A stretch of DNA of 64,000 nt from Micromonospora sp. WMMD1128 (GCF_027497235.1 NZ_CP114902.1:2307501-2371500); one strand, 5' to 3'. Shown: positions 25,686 to 35,312, counted from the stretch's first letter. Made by a program: numbers and translations. The notes: generated from the letters alone by a model not told the origin.

Positions 25686-27749
25686 TCAATACGTTTCCGG
25701 CGAATTGTCCGGCCGGTGCCGGGCGAAGGCGTCCATCCGGCCCCAGCGGCCGGGCACGTTCAGCAGGGCGATGTGCTCGAACGTCGGCGGCAGCGCCGGG
25801 ATCGTGGCGAGATGGTCCTCGTGCGGATCGAGGCCGAGCAGGGTGCGCAGCAGCAGCAGCGGAGCCCCGCTGGACCAGGCCTGCGGGCTGCCGGCGGTCG
25901 GGTAGCGGACCGGGTAGCGGGTGGTCCGGCGGTCGAAGCCGCCGAACGCCTCCGGCAGGCGTCCCTCGAAGTAGGCGGCGGCGGAGATGATGGCCTCGGC
26001 GATCCGGCCGGCCTCGTCGGTGAAGCCGTAGCGCCGCAGCCCCCAGGCGATGAAGGAGTTGTCGAACGGCCACACGGTGCCGGTGTGGTAACCCAGCGGG
26101 TTGTAGCGGCCCTGCCCCTCGGCCAGCGTGCGGACGCCCCAGCCGGAGAACAGGGCCGGGCTCATCAGATGCTCGGCCACCCGGGCGGCCCGCTCCGGTG
26201 GCACGATGCCGCTCCACAACAGGTGCCCGATGTTGGAGGTCAGGCTGTCCACCGGGGTGCCGTCCGGGTCGAGGGCCACCGCGTACCAACCGCGATCCTC
26301 CAGCCAGAAGTCGCGGTTGAAGCGCTCGTACAACGCCGCCGCCTCCCGTTCGAGCCGGTCGGCGAAGGCCGCGTCGTGCCAGATCTCGCGCGCCAGCCGG
26401 GCCGCGCGGATCTTCGCGTCGTAGGCGTACCCCTGGGCCTCGCACGTCGACCGGGGGAAGCCCGGCAACCGGCCGTCGGCGTAGGAGATGCTGTCGCAGG
26501 AGTCCTTCCAGCACTGGTTTTCCAGCCCCGTCTCCACGTTGCGTCGCTGGTAGGAGAGGTAGCCCGCGCCGGTGAGGTCGGCGGGACCAGCCATCCAGGT
26601 CAGCGCCGCGCGTGTCTCCGGTTCGAGTTCCCGGACCAACGCGGTGTCCCCGCTCCACCGTTCGTACTCGTCGAGCAGCACCACGAACAGCGGGGTCGCG
26701 TCGACCGTCCCGTAGTACGGCGAGTGGGGTTGCTCCTCGAACGCCGCGGACTCGCCGTAACGCAGTTCGTGCAGGATCCGCCCGGGGTCCTCCTCCAGCA
26801 CGTCGTCGTTCCGCGCGCCCTGGAGCGAGGCGAGGATGCGCAACGTCGGCGGGGTCAGCGCCGGCGTGAACGGGAGCGTCTGGAGGCAGGTGAGCAGGCT
26901 GTCGCGGCCGAACAGCGTCATGAACCAGGGCAGGCCGGCGGCCGGCACGGTGGCGCCGCCGAGCGAGAGCGGCGCGAAGCGGAGCGCGGCCAGGTCCACC
27001 AGGCTGCGGTGGTACACCTGCCGCAGGGTGGCGCTGTCGGTGTCCAGCGTCGGCGCCGCGGCCACCCAGGCCCGCACGCTCTCGGGCAGGACTGACGCGT
27101 CCGACCGCAGGGAGCGGGGCCCGGCCCGCAGGTCGACGCCGTCGGGCCGCCACGCCCGCATCTCCGCCCGCAGCTCGACCGACCAGTCGGCGCCGGGCTC
27201 CAGCCGGACCGTGAACCGGATGTCGTCGGGGGTGAACGTGGCCGGCCGGTCGGCGGTGATGGAAACCTCCCGGTGGAAGGTGTCGCGGCGGTAGCCCAGC
27301 CGCAACCCGTCCGGCGCGACCTCGGTGTACAGCTCGCCGGTCTTGACGCCGACGTCGAACTTGATCTCGAAGATGTCGGCGAAGTCGGCCGCCACCTCCA
27401 GCCGGACGTCCACCTCCCGCGGTTGCTCGCCGAAGTTGAAAACGGTGATCGACTCGGTCAGGTCGGCGTCGATGCGCCGTCGCCGGATGGCCGACACGTC
27501 CGCCTGCACGTAGTCCATCTGACCGCCGGGGACCAGGAAGAACGCCGCCTCGAAGTAGTGGCTGTCGTCCACCGACAGGGCCGTCATCCGCTCACCGTCC
27601 ACCGTGAGCACCCAGCGCGACAGGTATCGGCTGTCGACGGTGAACAGGCCGACCGGTGCCGCCGTCGAGGACTCGATGTCGCCGGAGCTGTCCGACACGA
27701 TGAACGTGTTGCCGTCGATGCACGACACCGTGCCCGGCACGTCCTTCAT
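25686..27749 (-). CDS. Amylo-alpha-1,6-glucosidase/glycogen-debranching-family protein
   Basis: Cytoplasmic protein of 687 residues. The N-terminal beta-sandwich (about 1-200, starting DGNTFIVSDSSGDI) matches the N-terminal domain of bacterial debranching-type enzymes; the C-terminal (alpha/alpha)6 barrel contains PWFMTLFGRDSLLTCLQTLP, the acidic YGTVDATPLFVVLLDEY and GTVWPFDNSFIAWGL. This family removes side glucose or acts on storage glucans; some members have other substrates. ATGA overlap with the upstream SCP2 gene shows co-transcription. Confidence 0.82.
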   Translation of the reverse strand: MKDVPGTVSCIDGNTFIVSDSSGDIESSTAAPVGLFTVDSRYLSRWVLTVDGERMTALSVDDSHYFEAAFFLVPGGQMDYVQADVSAIRRRRIDADLTESITVFNFGEQPREVDVRLEVAADFADIFEIKFDVGVKTGELYTEVAPDGLRLGYRRDTFHREVSITADRPATFTPDDIRFTVRLEPGADWSVELRAEMRAWRPDGVDLRAGPRSLRSDASVLPESVRAWVAAAPTLDTDSATLRQVYHRSLVDLAALRFAPLSLGGATVPAAGLPWFMTLFGRDSLLTCLQTLPFTPALTPPTLRILASLQGARNDDVLEEDPGRILHELRYGESAAFEEQPHSPYYGTVDATPLFVVLLDEYERWSGDTALVRELEPETRAALTWMAGPADLTGAGYLSYQRRNVETGLENQCWKDSCDSISYADGRLPGFPRSTCEAQGYAYDAKIRAARLAREIWHDAAFADRLEREAAALYERFNRDFWLEDRGWYAVALDPDGTPVDSLTSNIGHLLWSGIVPPERAARVAEHLMSPALFSGWGVRTLAEGQGRYNPLGYHTGTVWPFDNSFIAWGLRRYGFTDEAGRIAEAIISAAAYFEGRLPEAFGGFDRRTTRYPVRYPTAGSPQAWSSGAPLLLLRTLLGLDPHEDHLATIPALPPTFEHIALLNVPGRWGRMDAFARHRPDNSPETY

Positions 27750-28114
27750 CCGACACCGCCGTCGGGCCCGCCCGGCCGGGCGCCCGCCTCCGCCCGCGAC
27801 GGGAAGAGCCGCCCGATCCGCAGGGCCAGGCCGAGATCCCCGTCGACCAGGATCTCGCCCCGGCTGATCGCGGCCAGCCCGTTCATCCCGCCCGCCGCCA
27901 TCGCCTCGGCGGTCCGCTCCGAGGTGGTGATGACCGTCGAGGCGGGGCCGGCGTCGTGACTGACGCGAAGGTGTCCCCGGTCGATGTCGAGTCGCCAGTG
28001 CCGCAGTCCGCCGTCGCCGCGGATGTCGATCCGGACGCTGCCGCAGACCTTGCCGAGCCGGGCGTCGTACCCCATCGCCGACAACTGGTCGAAGAAGGCG
28101 TCGGCAGACGTCAT
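27746..28114 (-). CDS. SCP2 sterol-binding-domain protein
   Basis: Small cytoplasmic protein of 122 residues with an SCP2-like lipid-binding fold (DAGPASTVITTSERTAEAM, ISRGEILVDGDLGLALRIGR). ATG 28114 has GGAGG a few bases before it; the frame continues upstream without support. Stand-alone SCP2 proteins bind hydrophobic ligands, but their task in actinobacteria is unclear. Linked by a 4-base overlap to the debranching-family gene, so a function in storage metabolism is possible but unproven. Confidence 0.7.
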   Translation of the reverse strand: MTSADAFFDQLSAMGYDARLGKVCGSVRIDIRGDGGLRHWRLDIDRGHLRVSHDAGPASTVITTSERTAEAMAAGGMNGLAAISRGEILVDGDLGLALRIGRLFPSRAEAGARPGGPDGGVG

Positions 28115-28221
28115 CTGGCCTCCTCGGGAGCGGCTGCCGGAGCGCTCGGCGCGTACCCCCTGCGCCGGCACGCTAACCTGCTCGTCGAGCGACGCCGGCG
28201 ATCTCGTCCGATAATGGGTCG

Positions 28222-28392
28222 ATGACGAATCCCGACCTCGACCCCGAGGTGTACCCGCCGTTGGACCCGCGCGAGGACGTGCCGGACGATCCGGGGGAAC
28301 TCCTCCCGGAGACGCCCGACGAGCTGCCGGAGGCGCCGGTCGAGCCGATGCCCGACGACGGCGAGCCCGGAGGCGTCCCCGAACCGGCCTGA
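28222..28392 (+). CDS. Small acidic proline-rich protein, probably leaderless
   Basis: A 56-residue frame rich in Pro, Glu and Asp with no Lys and a single Arg, with repeated PxDxP and ELPE blocks; predicted unfolded and strongly negative. A GATAAT box at 28210-28215 ends six bases before the ATG, the spacing expected for leaderless transcription, and no Shine-Dalgarno is seen. Similar short acidic frames are annotated as hypothetical in actinobacteria. Function unknown; expression not certain. Confidence 0.45.
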   Translation: MTNPDLDPEVYPPLDPREDVPDDPGELLPETPDELPEAPVEPMPDDGEPGGVPEPA

Positions 28393-28433
28393 CCCGCGGC
28401 CGGCGGGCCGCCCCGGTCCGCCGAACACGCCCG

Positions 28434-29984
28434 CTACGCCGACGGGCGCTGCTCGAACCAGTCGAACGCGGCGGTGCCGGCCGTCACGTACATGCCGATG
28501 ACCCGTCCGGTGAAGCCGGCCGCGACCTCGGTGGACAGGTAACGGCCGTCGAGTTCGGCAAGCAGGTGGGTGCCGTCGGCGGTGGCCACCTCGAACGTGA
28601 CCATGTCGCAGCCGGCGGGCCGTACGCCGAGGGGCGCGGCGCCGGCCGCCGGCTCGGCGGCCGAGGTCACGGTCGGCGGGCGGAGGTCGTGGGTCCGGGT
28701 GGCGACGGTCAGGACGAGCGGACCGCCGTCGACCGCGAGGGTGGCGAAGACCTGGTGGAACGGCCCGACCCGGCCGACGACCCGCACGGTGCCGTCGCGG
28801 ACCTCCAGGTCGTAGTGGTGTGCCTCGTCGATCCGGATGGTGAGCCCGGCGGTGCCGCCACCCGGGTCCAGGCGTGCGCTGGCGCGGCAGTCGTGGTGCC
28901 GCTGGCGCATCCCCACGATCGTCGCGCCGGCGCGGTCAAGGGTCGTCCCGGTGGCGTGCAGGGTCAGCCATCCGGGCCGGGCGGTGAGCGACCAGGCCGC
29001 GTCGGGCCGGGCGCGGGGCGAGATCCACTCTGGTGCGAGGACGGCCGAGTCGAAGTCGTCGCGGTGCGGAGCGGTCTCGACCTGGATCGCGCCGGCCGGG
29101 GCGGTGCTGGCGGGCGCGGGGGTGACCTCCCGGACGGGGTCGACGACCGGCCAGCCGTCCACCCAGCGCACCGGCGCGAGGAAGGTCTCCCGGCCGAGGA
29201 CGTGGTAGGGCGGCCACTGCCCCCGGGCCCGGATGCCGAGCAGGAGCATCCACCAACTGCCGTCGGCGGCCTGGACCAGGTCGGCGTGCCCGGTGGCCTG
29301 CACCGGCAGGTCGGTGCTCCGGTGGGTGAGGATCGGGTTGGCCGGCGCCGGCTCAAAGGGACCGCGAGGGCTGCGCGACCGGGCGACCGAGACGGCGTGC
29401 CCGGTGTGCGTGCCGCCCTCGGAGAGCAGCAGGTACCACCAACCGTCGATCGGGTAGAGATGCGGGGCCTCCGGATACTGGCCGCCGGTGCCCGACCACA
29501 GGTGGATCGGGCCCTCCAGGACCCGGCCCCGTTCCGGGTCGATCCGGTAGAGGTCCACGCCGGAGGTGGTCAGCCAGCAGTTGCCCTCGTCGTCCCAGGC
29601 CAGCGACGGGTCGACGTGCGGCAGGTCGAACCAGACCGGCTCGGACCATGGGCCGGTGGGATCCGGGGCGGAGACGATGAGGTGCCGGCCCACGCTGACG
29701 TTCGTGGTGACCACCCAGAACCGGCCGTCGTGGTGGCGGATGGTGGGCGCGAAGATGCCCTGGGACGCCACGGTGTCCGGCGGGAGCGGTAGCTGGCTCG
29801 GCCGGTCCAGGACGTTGCCGATCTGCCGCCAGTTGACCAGATCCCGGCTGTGCAGGAGCGGCACCCCCGGGACGTACTCGAAGCTGGAGCAGACCAGATA
29901 GTAGTCCGCCCCGACCCGGCAGACGCTCGGGTCGGGGTGGAAGCCGGGCACGACCGGATTGCGGTAGGACGAGCCTGCGGACAC
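28434..29984 (-). CDS. GH43 beta-xylosidase/alpha-arabinofuranosidase
   Basis: Cytoplasmic enzyme of 516 residues. The five-bladed propeller (1-305) shows the catalytic Asp18 in GFHPDPSVC, HVDPSLAWDD with the pKa-modulating Asp, and QYPEAPHLYPIDGWW with the acid Glu; the C-terminal beta-sandwich (about 320-516) is the DUF1349-like domain of xylosidases. It releases xylose or arabinose from imported oligosaccharides. The GTG start lacks a good Shine-Dalgarno. A LacI-type site lies 21 bases upstream, like the perfect one in front of the divergent alpha-galactosidase. Confidence 0.9.
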   Translation of the reverse strand: MSAGSSYRNPVVPGFHPDPSVCRVGADYYLVCSSFEYVPGVPLLHSRDLVNWRQIGNVLDRPSQLPLPPDTVASQGIFAPTIRHHDGRFWVVTTNVSVGRHLIVSAPDPTGPWSEPVWFDLPHVDPSLAWDDEGNCWLTTSGVDLYRIDPERGRVLEGPIHLWSGTGGQYPEAPHLYPIDGWWYLLLSEGGTHTGHAVSVARSRSPRGPFEPAPANPILTHRSTDLPVQATGHADLVQAADGSWWMLLLGIRARGQWPPYHVLGRETFLAPVRWVDGWPVVDPVREVTPAPASTAPAGAIQVETAPHRDDFDSAVLAPEWISPRARPDAAWSLTARPGWLTLHATGTTLDRAGATIVGMRQRHHDCRASARLDPGGGTAGLTIRIDEAHHYDLEVRDGTVRVVGRVGPFHQVFATLAVDGGPLVLTVATRTHDLRPPTVTSAAEPAAGAAPLGVRPAGCDMVTFEVATADGTHLLAELDGRYLSTEVAAGFTGRVIGMYVTAGTAAFDWFEQRPSA

Positions 29985-30004
29985 GAGCGACCACCCCCGA
30001 CAAA

Positions 30005-30020
30005 ATGTTCACGATAACGT
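30005..30020. promoter_or_regulatory. Imperfect LacI-type operator before the GH43 gene
   Basis: ATGTTCACGATAACGT keeps the GTTnnCGnnAAC pattern of the perfect operator 137 bases away and lies 21 bases upstream of the GH43 start. Together the two sites cover the divergent promoters of the GH43 and GH27 genes. Confidence 0.5.
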
Positions 30021-30141
30021 CAGACGTCTTGACGCCGCTGACCCATCCACGAAACCCTATGGATCTGAGGCGGCAACCGCCGGGAGTCCGGTGGCCGACC
30101 CCATGCGGGACATCAACGTTCATGGTGCGGACGGGCGGCAC

Positions 30142-30157
30142 CTGTTAGCGCTAACAG
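30142..30157. promoter_or_regulatory. Perfect LacI-type operator before the GH27 gene
   Basis: CTGTTAGCGCTAACAG is a perfect 16-bp palindrome with the CG centre typical of LacI-family sites, 79 bases before the alpha-galactosidase start. The regulator is not encoded nearby. Confidence 0.7.
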
Positions 30158-30235
30158 CGAACGCGCTCGCGCGCCGCGTCGCCCCCGTGCGTCTCGGCGA
30201 GCGGTGCGCCACCTGCTCCGAAAGGGATGGTAGGC

Positions 30236-31894
30236 ATGAGGATGCTCGCTCGCGGTCGCCGGACGGCCACCGCGTTGGCGGCCGGACTGCTGCTGGTGAC
30301 GGCCGGAGCCGCCACCGTGCTGCGGACACCCGAGGCGCTCGCCCTCGCCAACGGTGCGGCTCGTACGCCGCCGATGGGGTGGAACAGTTGGAACACGTTT
30401 GGTTGCAATATCAGTGAGTCGTTGATCCGGCAGATGGCGGACGCGATGGTGAGTTCTGGTATGCGGGATGCCGGGTATGAGTATGTGGTGGTGGATGACT
30501 GTTGGATGAACCCGAATCGGGATTCGGCGGGGAATCTGCAGGGGGATCCGGGTCGGTTTCCGTCGGGGATGAAGGCCCTGGGTGACTACATTCATGCGCG
30601 GGGGTTGAAGTTCGGGATCTATCAGGGTCCGTTGACGAAGACGTGTGCGCAGTATTTCAACAGTTATCCGGGGTCGACGGGGGCGCAGGGGCATGAGGTG
30701 CAGGACGCGCGTCAGTTCGCGTCCTGGGGGGTGGACTATCTGAAGTACGACTGGTGTTCGCCGTCTGGGTCGATCGATGAGCAGGTGCGGGTGTTCAACC
30801 TGATGCGTGATGCCCTGGCGGGGACGGGTCGGCCGATCGTGTACAGCATCAACTCCAACAGTGTGCATTCGAAGACGGGTCCGCAGCGGGACTGGGGTGA
30901 TGTGGCGAACATGTGGCGGACCACCGAGGACATCACGAACACGTGGAACTCGGGGCAGACCAACGGGTATCCGATGGGGATCCAGAACATTGTGGACGTG
31001 ACGGTGCCGCTTGCGGGGCGGGCGAGGCCGGGGGCGTTCAACGACATGGACATGTTGGAGGTGGGTCGGGGTGGGATGACCGACACGGAGATGCGGAGTC
31101 ATTTCGCGTTGTGGGCGGTGTTGGCGTCGCCGTTGATCGCGGGTAACGATCTGCGGAACATGAACGCGGCGACGCAGACGATTCTGAAGAATCCGACGTT
31201 GATCGGGATCAGTCAGGATGCGTTGGCGTTGCAGGCGGCGCAGGTGTCGTTCGACGGTACCCGCCGGGTGTTGGCGAAGCGGTTGGCCAACGGTGATGTG
31301 GCGGTGGCGTTGTTCAACCAGGGCAGTGGCACCACCACGATCTCCACCACCGCGGCGGCCGTCGGGCTGTCGGGCAGCAACTTCACGCTACGCGACGCGT
31401 GGACCAACACCACCTCCAGCAGCACCGGCGCGATCTCGGCGAGCGTGCCCGGCCACGGCACCGTCGTCTACCGGGTCAGCGGGGGGACCGGCACTCCCAC
31501 CCCCACGCCGACCGTCACGCCGACCGTCAGCCCGTCGCCCACCGTCCCGCCGACCACCCCGCCGCCGTCCACCGGCGCCTGCCAGGTCACGTACGCGATC
31601 ACCGGCCAGTGGCCGGACGGGTTCCAGGGCGACGTGACGGTCCGCAACACCGGGACCACAGCGGTCAACGGATGGACCCTGCGGTGGTCCTTCGCCAACG
31701 GCCAGCAGATCAACCAGGCGTGGGGCGCGACCTACACCCAGAGCGGCGCGCAGGTCACCGCCACGAACGTCGCCTACAACGGCGCCATCAGCCCGGGCGG
31801 CACCGCGACCTTCGGCTTCCTCGCCGGCTGGTCCGGCGGCAACACCAGACCGACCGCGTTCACCCTCAACGGCCAGAGCTGCGACGTCGCCTGA
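30236..31894 (+). CDS. Secreted GH27 alpha-galactosidase with C-terminal CBM2
   Basis: A 552-residue secreted enzyme: signal peptide (1 to about 37, basic start, core LAAGLLLVTAGAA), GH27 barrel starting RTPPMGWNSWNTFGCNISE, nucleophile Asp172 in YLKYDWCSPSG, acid/base region FNDMDMLEVG, then a Thr/Pro linker (about 417-447) and a CBM2 cellulose-binding module with one Cys at each end (GACQVTYAI to GQSCDVA). It removes alpha-galactose from galactomannan or similar. ATG 30236 has AAAGGGA eight bases before it. From about 30360 to 31325 codons ending in T or G (GGT, TTG, GAT, CGG) replace the C-ending codons of both flanks, so the catalytic domain looks imported from another genome. Confidence 0.92.
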   Translation: MRMLARGRRTATALAAGLLLVTAGAATVLRTPEALALANGAARTPPMGWNSWNTFGCNISESLIRQMADAMVSSGMRDAGYEYVVVDDCWMNPNRDSAGNLQGDPGRFPSGMKALGDYIHARGLKFGIYQGPLTKTCAQYFNSYPGSTGAQGHEVQDARQFASWGVDYLKYDWCSPSGSIDEQVRVFNLMRDALAGTGRPIVYSINSNSVHSKTGPQRDWGDVANMWRTTEDITNTWNSGQTNGYPMGIQNIVDVTVPLAGRARPGAFNDMDMLEVGRGGMTDTEMRSHFALWAVLASPLIAGNDLRNMNAATQTILKNPTLIGISQDALALQAAQVSFDGTRRVLAKRLANGDVAVALFNQGSGTTTISTTAAAVGLSGSNFTLRDAWTNTTSSSTGAISASVPGHGTVVYRVSGGTGTPTPTPTVTPTVSPSPTVPPTTPPPSTGACQVTYAITGQWPDGFQGDVTVRNTGTTAVNGWTLRWSFANGQQINQAWGATYTQSGAQVTATNVAYNGAISPGGTATFGFLAGWSGGNTRPTAFTLNGQSCDVA

Positions 31895-31902
31895 CCCGAT
31901 GC

Positions 31903-31949
31903 GGCCGGGGAGCCGGTCGCGGCGCAGCGCCACGACCGGCCCCCCGGCC
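31903..31949 (+). terminator. Hairpin terminator after the alpha-galactosidase
   Basis: An inverted repeat beginning nine bases after the stop pairs GGCCGGGG, GCCGGTCG and GGCG with their complements around a CAG loop, interrupted by two single mismatches (20 paired bases). It separates the GH27 gene from the mannonate dehydratase gene. Confidence 0.75.
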
Positions 31950-31988
31950 CGAATCGACCTTGACCGATAACTGAGGGATGATGCACGG

Positions 31989-33197
31989 ATGAGGATCGTC
32001 GACGCACGGGTGATCGTGTCCTGCCCCGGCCGCAACTTCGTGACCCTGAAGATCCTCACCGACGACGGGGTCACCGGCGTCGGTGACGCCACCCTCAACG
32101 GCCGGGAACTGGCCGTCGCGTCCTACCTGCGCGACCACGTCGTGCCGCTGCTGGTCGGGCGCGACCCGGCCCGGATCGAGGACACCTGGCAATACCTGTA
32201 CCAGGGGTCGTACTGGCGGCGCGGGCCGGTCACCATGAGCGCCATCGCGGCGGTCGACACCGCGCTGTGGGACATCAAGGGCAAGGTCGCCGGGCTGCCC
32301 GTCTACCAGCTCCTCGGCGGCCGGTCCCGGGAGGGCGTGACCGTCTACGGCCACGCCAACGGGGAGACCGTCGACGAGGTGCTCACCGAGGTCGCCCGCT
32401 TCGTCGACCTCGGCTACCGCGCGGTGCGCGTGCAGTGCGGCGTGCCCGGCCTGCCCCGGACGTACGGCGTCAGCGCCGACAAGATGTTCTACGAGCCGGC
32501 CGACGCCGCGCTGCCGACGGAGACGACCTGGTCCACCGAGGCGTACCTGGCGCACGTGCCGACGGTGTTCGCCCGGGTCCGCGACGAGTTCGGCCCCACC
32601 CTCCGGCTGCTGCACGACGTGCACCACCGGCTCACCCCGATCGAGGCGGCCCGGCTCGGCAAGAGCCTGGAACCGTTCGCGTTGACCTGGATGGAGGATC
32701 CGGTCCCGGCGGACCTGCCGGAGGGCTTCCGGCTCATCCGGCAGCACACCACCACGCCGATCGCCGTCGGCGAGGTCTTCAACAGCGTCTGGGACACCGC
32801 CCAGCTCATCCGGGAACAGCTCATCGACTACGTCCGGACGACCGTGGTCCACGCCGGCGGTCTCACCCACCTGCGCCGCATCTTCGACCTCGCCGCGCTG
32901 CACCACGTCCGCAGCGGCTCGCACGGCGCCACCGACCTCTCCCCGGTCTGCATGGCCGCCGCGCTGCACCTGGACCTCGCCATCCCCAACTTCGGCCTTC
33001 AGGAATACATGCGGCACACCGCGCTCACCGACGAGGTCTTCCCGCACGGCTACCACTTCGACGACGGCTACCTGCATCCCGCCGAGACCCCCGGCCTCGG
33101 CGTGGACATCGACGAGGAGGCCGCGGCCCGCTACCCGTACGCGCCGGCCTACCTGCCGGTGAACCGGTTGACCGACGGCACCGTCCACCCCTGGTGA
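31989..33197 (+). CDS. manD: D-mannonate dehydratase (enolase superfamily)
   Basis: Enolase-superfamily dehydratase of 402 residues converting D-mannonate (some members D-altronate or gluconate) to 2-keto-3-deoxygluconate in hexuronate breakdown. Visible: the capping domain start [39 protein letters not shown], metal-binding [11 protein letters not shown] and [20 protein letters not shown], and the active-site [15 protein letters not shown]. RspA/ManD proteins range from efficient to nearly inactive; the context of an adjacent alpha-glucuronidase supports a role in glucuronate use. Convergent with the GH67 gene, 12 bases apart. Confidence 0.85.
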   Translation: MRIVDARVIVSCPGRNFVTLKILTDDGVTGVGDATLNGRELAVASYLRDHVVPLLVGRDPARIEDTWQYLYQGSYWRRGPVTMSAIAAVDTALWDIKGKVAGLPVYQLLGGRSREGVTVYGHANGETVDEVLTEVARFVDLGYRAVRVQCGVPGLPRTYGVSADKMFYEPADAALPTETTWSTEAYLAHVPTVFARVRDEFGPTLRLLHDVHHRLTPIEAARLGKSLEPFALTWMEDPVPADLPEGFRLIRQHTTTPIAVGEVFNSVWDTAQLIREQLIDYVRTTVVHAGGLTHLRRIFDLAALHHVRSGSHGATDLSPVCMAAALHLDLAIPNFGLQEYMRHTALTDEVFPHGYHFDDGYLHPAETPGLGVDIDEEAAARYPYAPAYLPVNRLTDGTVHPW

Positions 33198-33209
33198 GCG
33201 CGTCCGGGG

Positions 33210-35312
33210 TCAGTGGATGCGGCGACCGTGGGCGTCCGGCACCCCCGACTTGCGGAAGAAGTACGTGTTGACCTGGTCCCGCCACTCGACGGCGCTGCGG
33301 AACTGCTCGTCGAGGCGTTCGGCCACCCGCTCGTACACCGCCGGCGCGACCGCCCCGGCGAGCGCCTGCCACCGCCGGCGCATCACCGCCACCTCCTCGA
33401 CACCGGCGAAGTGCGTGTCGTAGATGTGCTGGATCACGGTGCGCCCGCTGTGCAGGACGTGCCGGTAGGGGACGTGGTGGAAGAAGAGCAGCAGCTCGTC
33501 CGGGCACCGCTGGAGTGACTCGTACACCTCCGACCACGGCTTCGGATACTGGCCGGTGAAGCCGGTCCCGGTCGCCCGGGTGCGGTCCACCCCGACACCG
33601 TCGCGGTCGGCGAAGTGGTAGGTGCCCCACGCGGTGTACTCGTACCCGTCCACGTCCGGCCCGTAGTGGTGGCCGGGCCGCACCATGAAGCCGACGCCGA
33701 GCGGCGCGGTGTAGCGCTCGTAGGTGCGCCAGGAGTCATCCATGATCGCGTGCAGCGTCCGGCGTACCAACTCCGGATCGCCCGTGGTCGTCGGCAGCCA
33801 GGTCAGCTCGATCCACTCGTCGAGGATCGCGTCCGGGTCCAGCCGGGGATCCCAGGCGAGCCGGCCGAAGGCGTACAGATTCGCCTGGGCCAGCGGATGC
33901 CCGGTCCAGAACGGGTCGTCGCCCACGTTTGCCACCGCGACCAGGCCGCCACCGGCGTCCCCGGCGACCACGTCGGCGACCGTTGCGCCGCCCTCGCCCC
34001 ACGGCGGGAACCGCAACACCTCGGCCCACCACGGCCCGAGGTGGCAGACGTGCCGCTGCTGGCCCGTGTACTCCTGCGTCACCTGCAACTCCACCGCCAC
34101 CCGGGTGGCCGGCATGGCGGCGATCACCGGCGACACCGGCTCGCGCACCTGGAAGTCCAGCGGACCGAACTTCACCTGGAGGATCACGTTGTCCCGGAAC
34201 CGCCCGTCGAGCGGGGTGAAGTGGTCGTGGGCGGCCCGGGCCCGGTCCGTCGACCGGTCCCGCCAGTCCTGGTGGTGGTCGTAGACGAACGCCCGCCAGC
34301 GCACCACGCCGCCGTGCGGGGCGAGCGCGTCGGCGAGCAGGTTCGCCCCCTCGGCGTGGTCGCGCCCGTAGGTGAACGGGCCCGGACGGCCCTCGGAGTC
34401 GGCCTTCACCAGATAGCCGCCGAAGTCGGGGATCCGCTGGTAGACCCGCTGGGTGGCGGCGACCCACCAGGCCCGTACCCGGTCGTCCAGCGGATCGGCG
34501 GTGGGCAGGCCGCCGAGGACCACCGGGGCGGCGAAGGTCACCGCCAGATGCACCCGGACGCCGTACGGGCGGAGCACGTCCGCGATCTCGGCCACGTCGT
34601 CGAGCCGGTCGGTCAGCAGCCGCGCCTCGGTGTCGTGCACGTTGACGTTGTTCACCGAGATCGCGTTGACACCACAGGCGGCGAGCAGACGCCCGTAGTC
34701 ACGCAGCCGGGTCAGGTCGCGCCGGGCGGCGCCGTCGTGCCAGAAGATCGAACCGCCGGCGTAGCCGCGCTCGATCTGCCCCGACACCTGGTGCACGGCG
34801 ACGTTGTCCCAGTGGTCGAGCATCCGCCGGGCCAGGGCGGGCTGGTGCCGCCGTGCGGGACGGTCGTCGTCGAAGGCCGCCGCGCCGAGCCGGACCACGT
34901 GGAACAGCCCGTACAGCAGGCCGGCCGGCGCGTCGGCCAGCACCACCGTCACGCCGTTCACCCGGGCCAGCAGGAAGCCCTCGTCGCCGAGGGACCCGTC
35001 GCCGACACCGTCCACGGCCGGCGTGGCGCGGAGCCGTGCCGCCTCCGCCGCCGCGTTCGCGACCGGACCGTCGTCGCGCGAGGCGAGCACCAGGTCGGCG
35101 TCCACGTCCCAGGGCGGGGAGTGCCAGACCCGGCCGCCGTACCTGGCGCAGGCCCGCGTCACCTCGTCGAGGACGGTGTCGACGAGCGGACCGTCGCCGT
35201 GCACCAGCACGTCCCGGGAACCGAGGGCCCGGAACGCCTCCGGCGGCAGCCAGGCGGCGTGCCAGGTCACCTCGCCGGGGTGGGCGGTGGCCTGGCCAGT
35301 GGGCACGCTCAC
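33210..35312 (-). CDS. aguA: GH67 alpha-glucuronidase
   Basis: Cytoplasmic enzyme of 700 residues that splits 4-O-methyl-glucuronic acid from the non-reducing end of aldouronates. The acid Glu is in YLVKADSEGRPGPFTYGRDH and the Asp/Glu base pair region is in KFGPLDFQVREPVSP; VTQEYTGQQRHVCHLGPWW is GH67-specific. GTG 35312 has GGAGGGA nine bases upstream and overlaps the DUF624 stop (GTGA); the frame extends further upstream only as a shadow. Last gene of the aldouronate operon (permeases, binding protein, GH39, DUF624, GH67). Confidence 0.93.
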   Translation of the reverse strand: MSVPTGQATAHPGEVTWHAAWLPPEAFRALGSRDVLVHGDGPLVDTVLDEVTRACARYGGRVWHSPPWDVDADLVLASRDDGPVANAAAEAARLRATPAVDGVGDGSLGDEGFLLARVNGVTVVLADAPAGLLYGLFHVVRLGAAAFDDDRPARRHQPALARRMLDHWDNVAVHQVSGQIERGYAGGSIFWHDGAARRDLTRLRDYGRLLAACGVNAISVNNVNVHDTEARLLTDRLDDVAEIADVLRPYGVRVHLAVTFAAPVVLGGLPTADPLDDRVRAWWVAATQRVYQRIPDFGGYLVKADSEGRPGPFTYGRDHAEGANLLADALAPHGGVVRWRAFVYDHHQDWRDRSTDRARAAHDHFTPLDGRFRDNVILQVKFGPLDFQVREPVSPVIAAMPATRVAVELQVTQEYTGQQRHVCHLGPWWAEVLRFPPWGEGGATVADVVAGDAGGGLVAVANVGDDPFWTGHPLAQANLYAFGRLAWDPRLDPDAILDEWIELTWLPTTTGDPELVRRTLHAIMDDSWRTYERYTAPLGVGFMVRPGHHYGPDVDGYEYTAWGTYHFADRDGVGVDRTRATGTGFTGQYPKPWSEVYESLQRCPDELLLFFHHVPYRHVLHSGRTVIQHIYDTHFAGVEEVAVMRRRWQALAGAVAPAVYERVAERLDEQFRSAVEWRDQVNTYFFRKSGVPDAHGRRIH

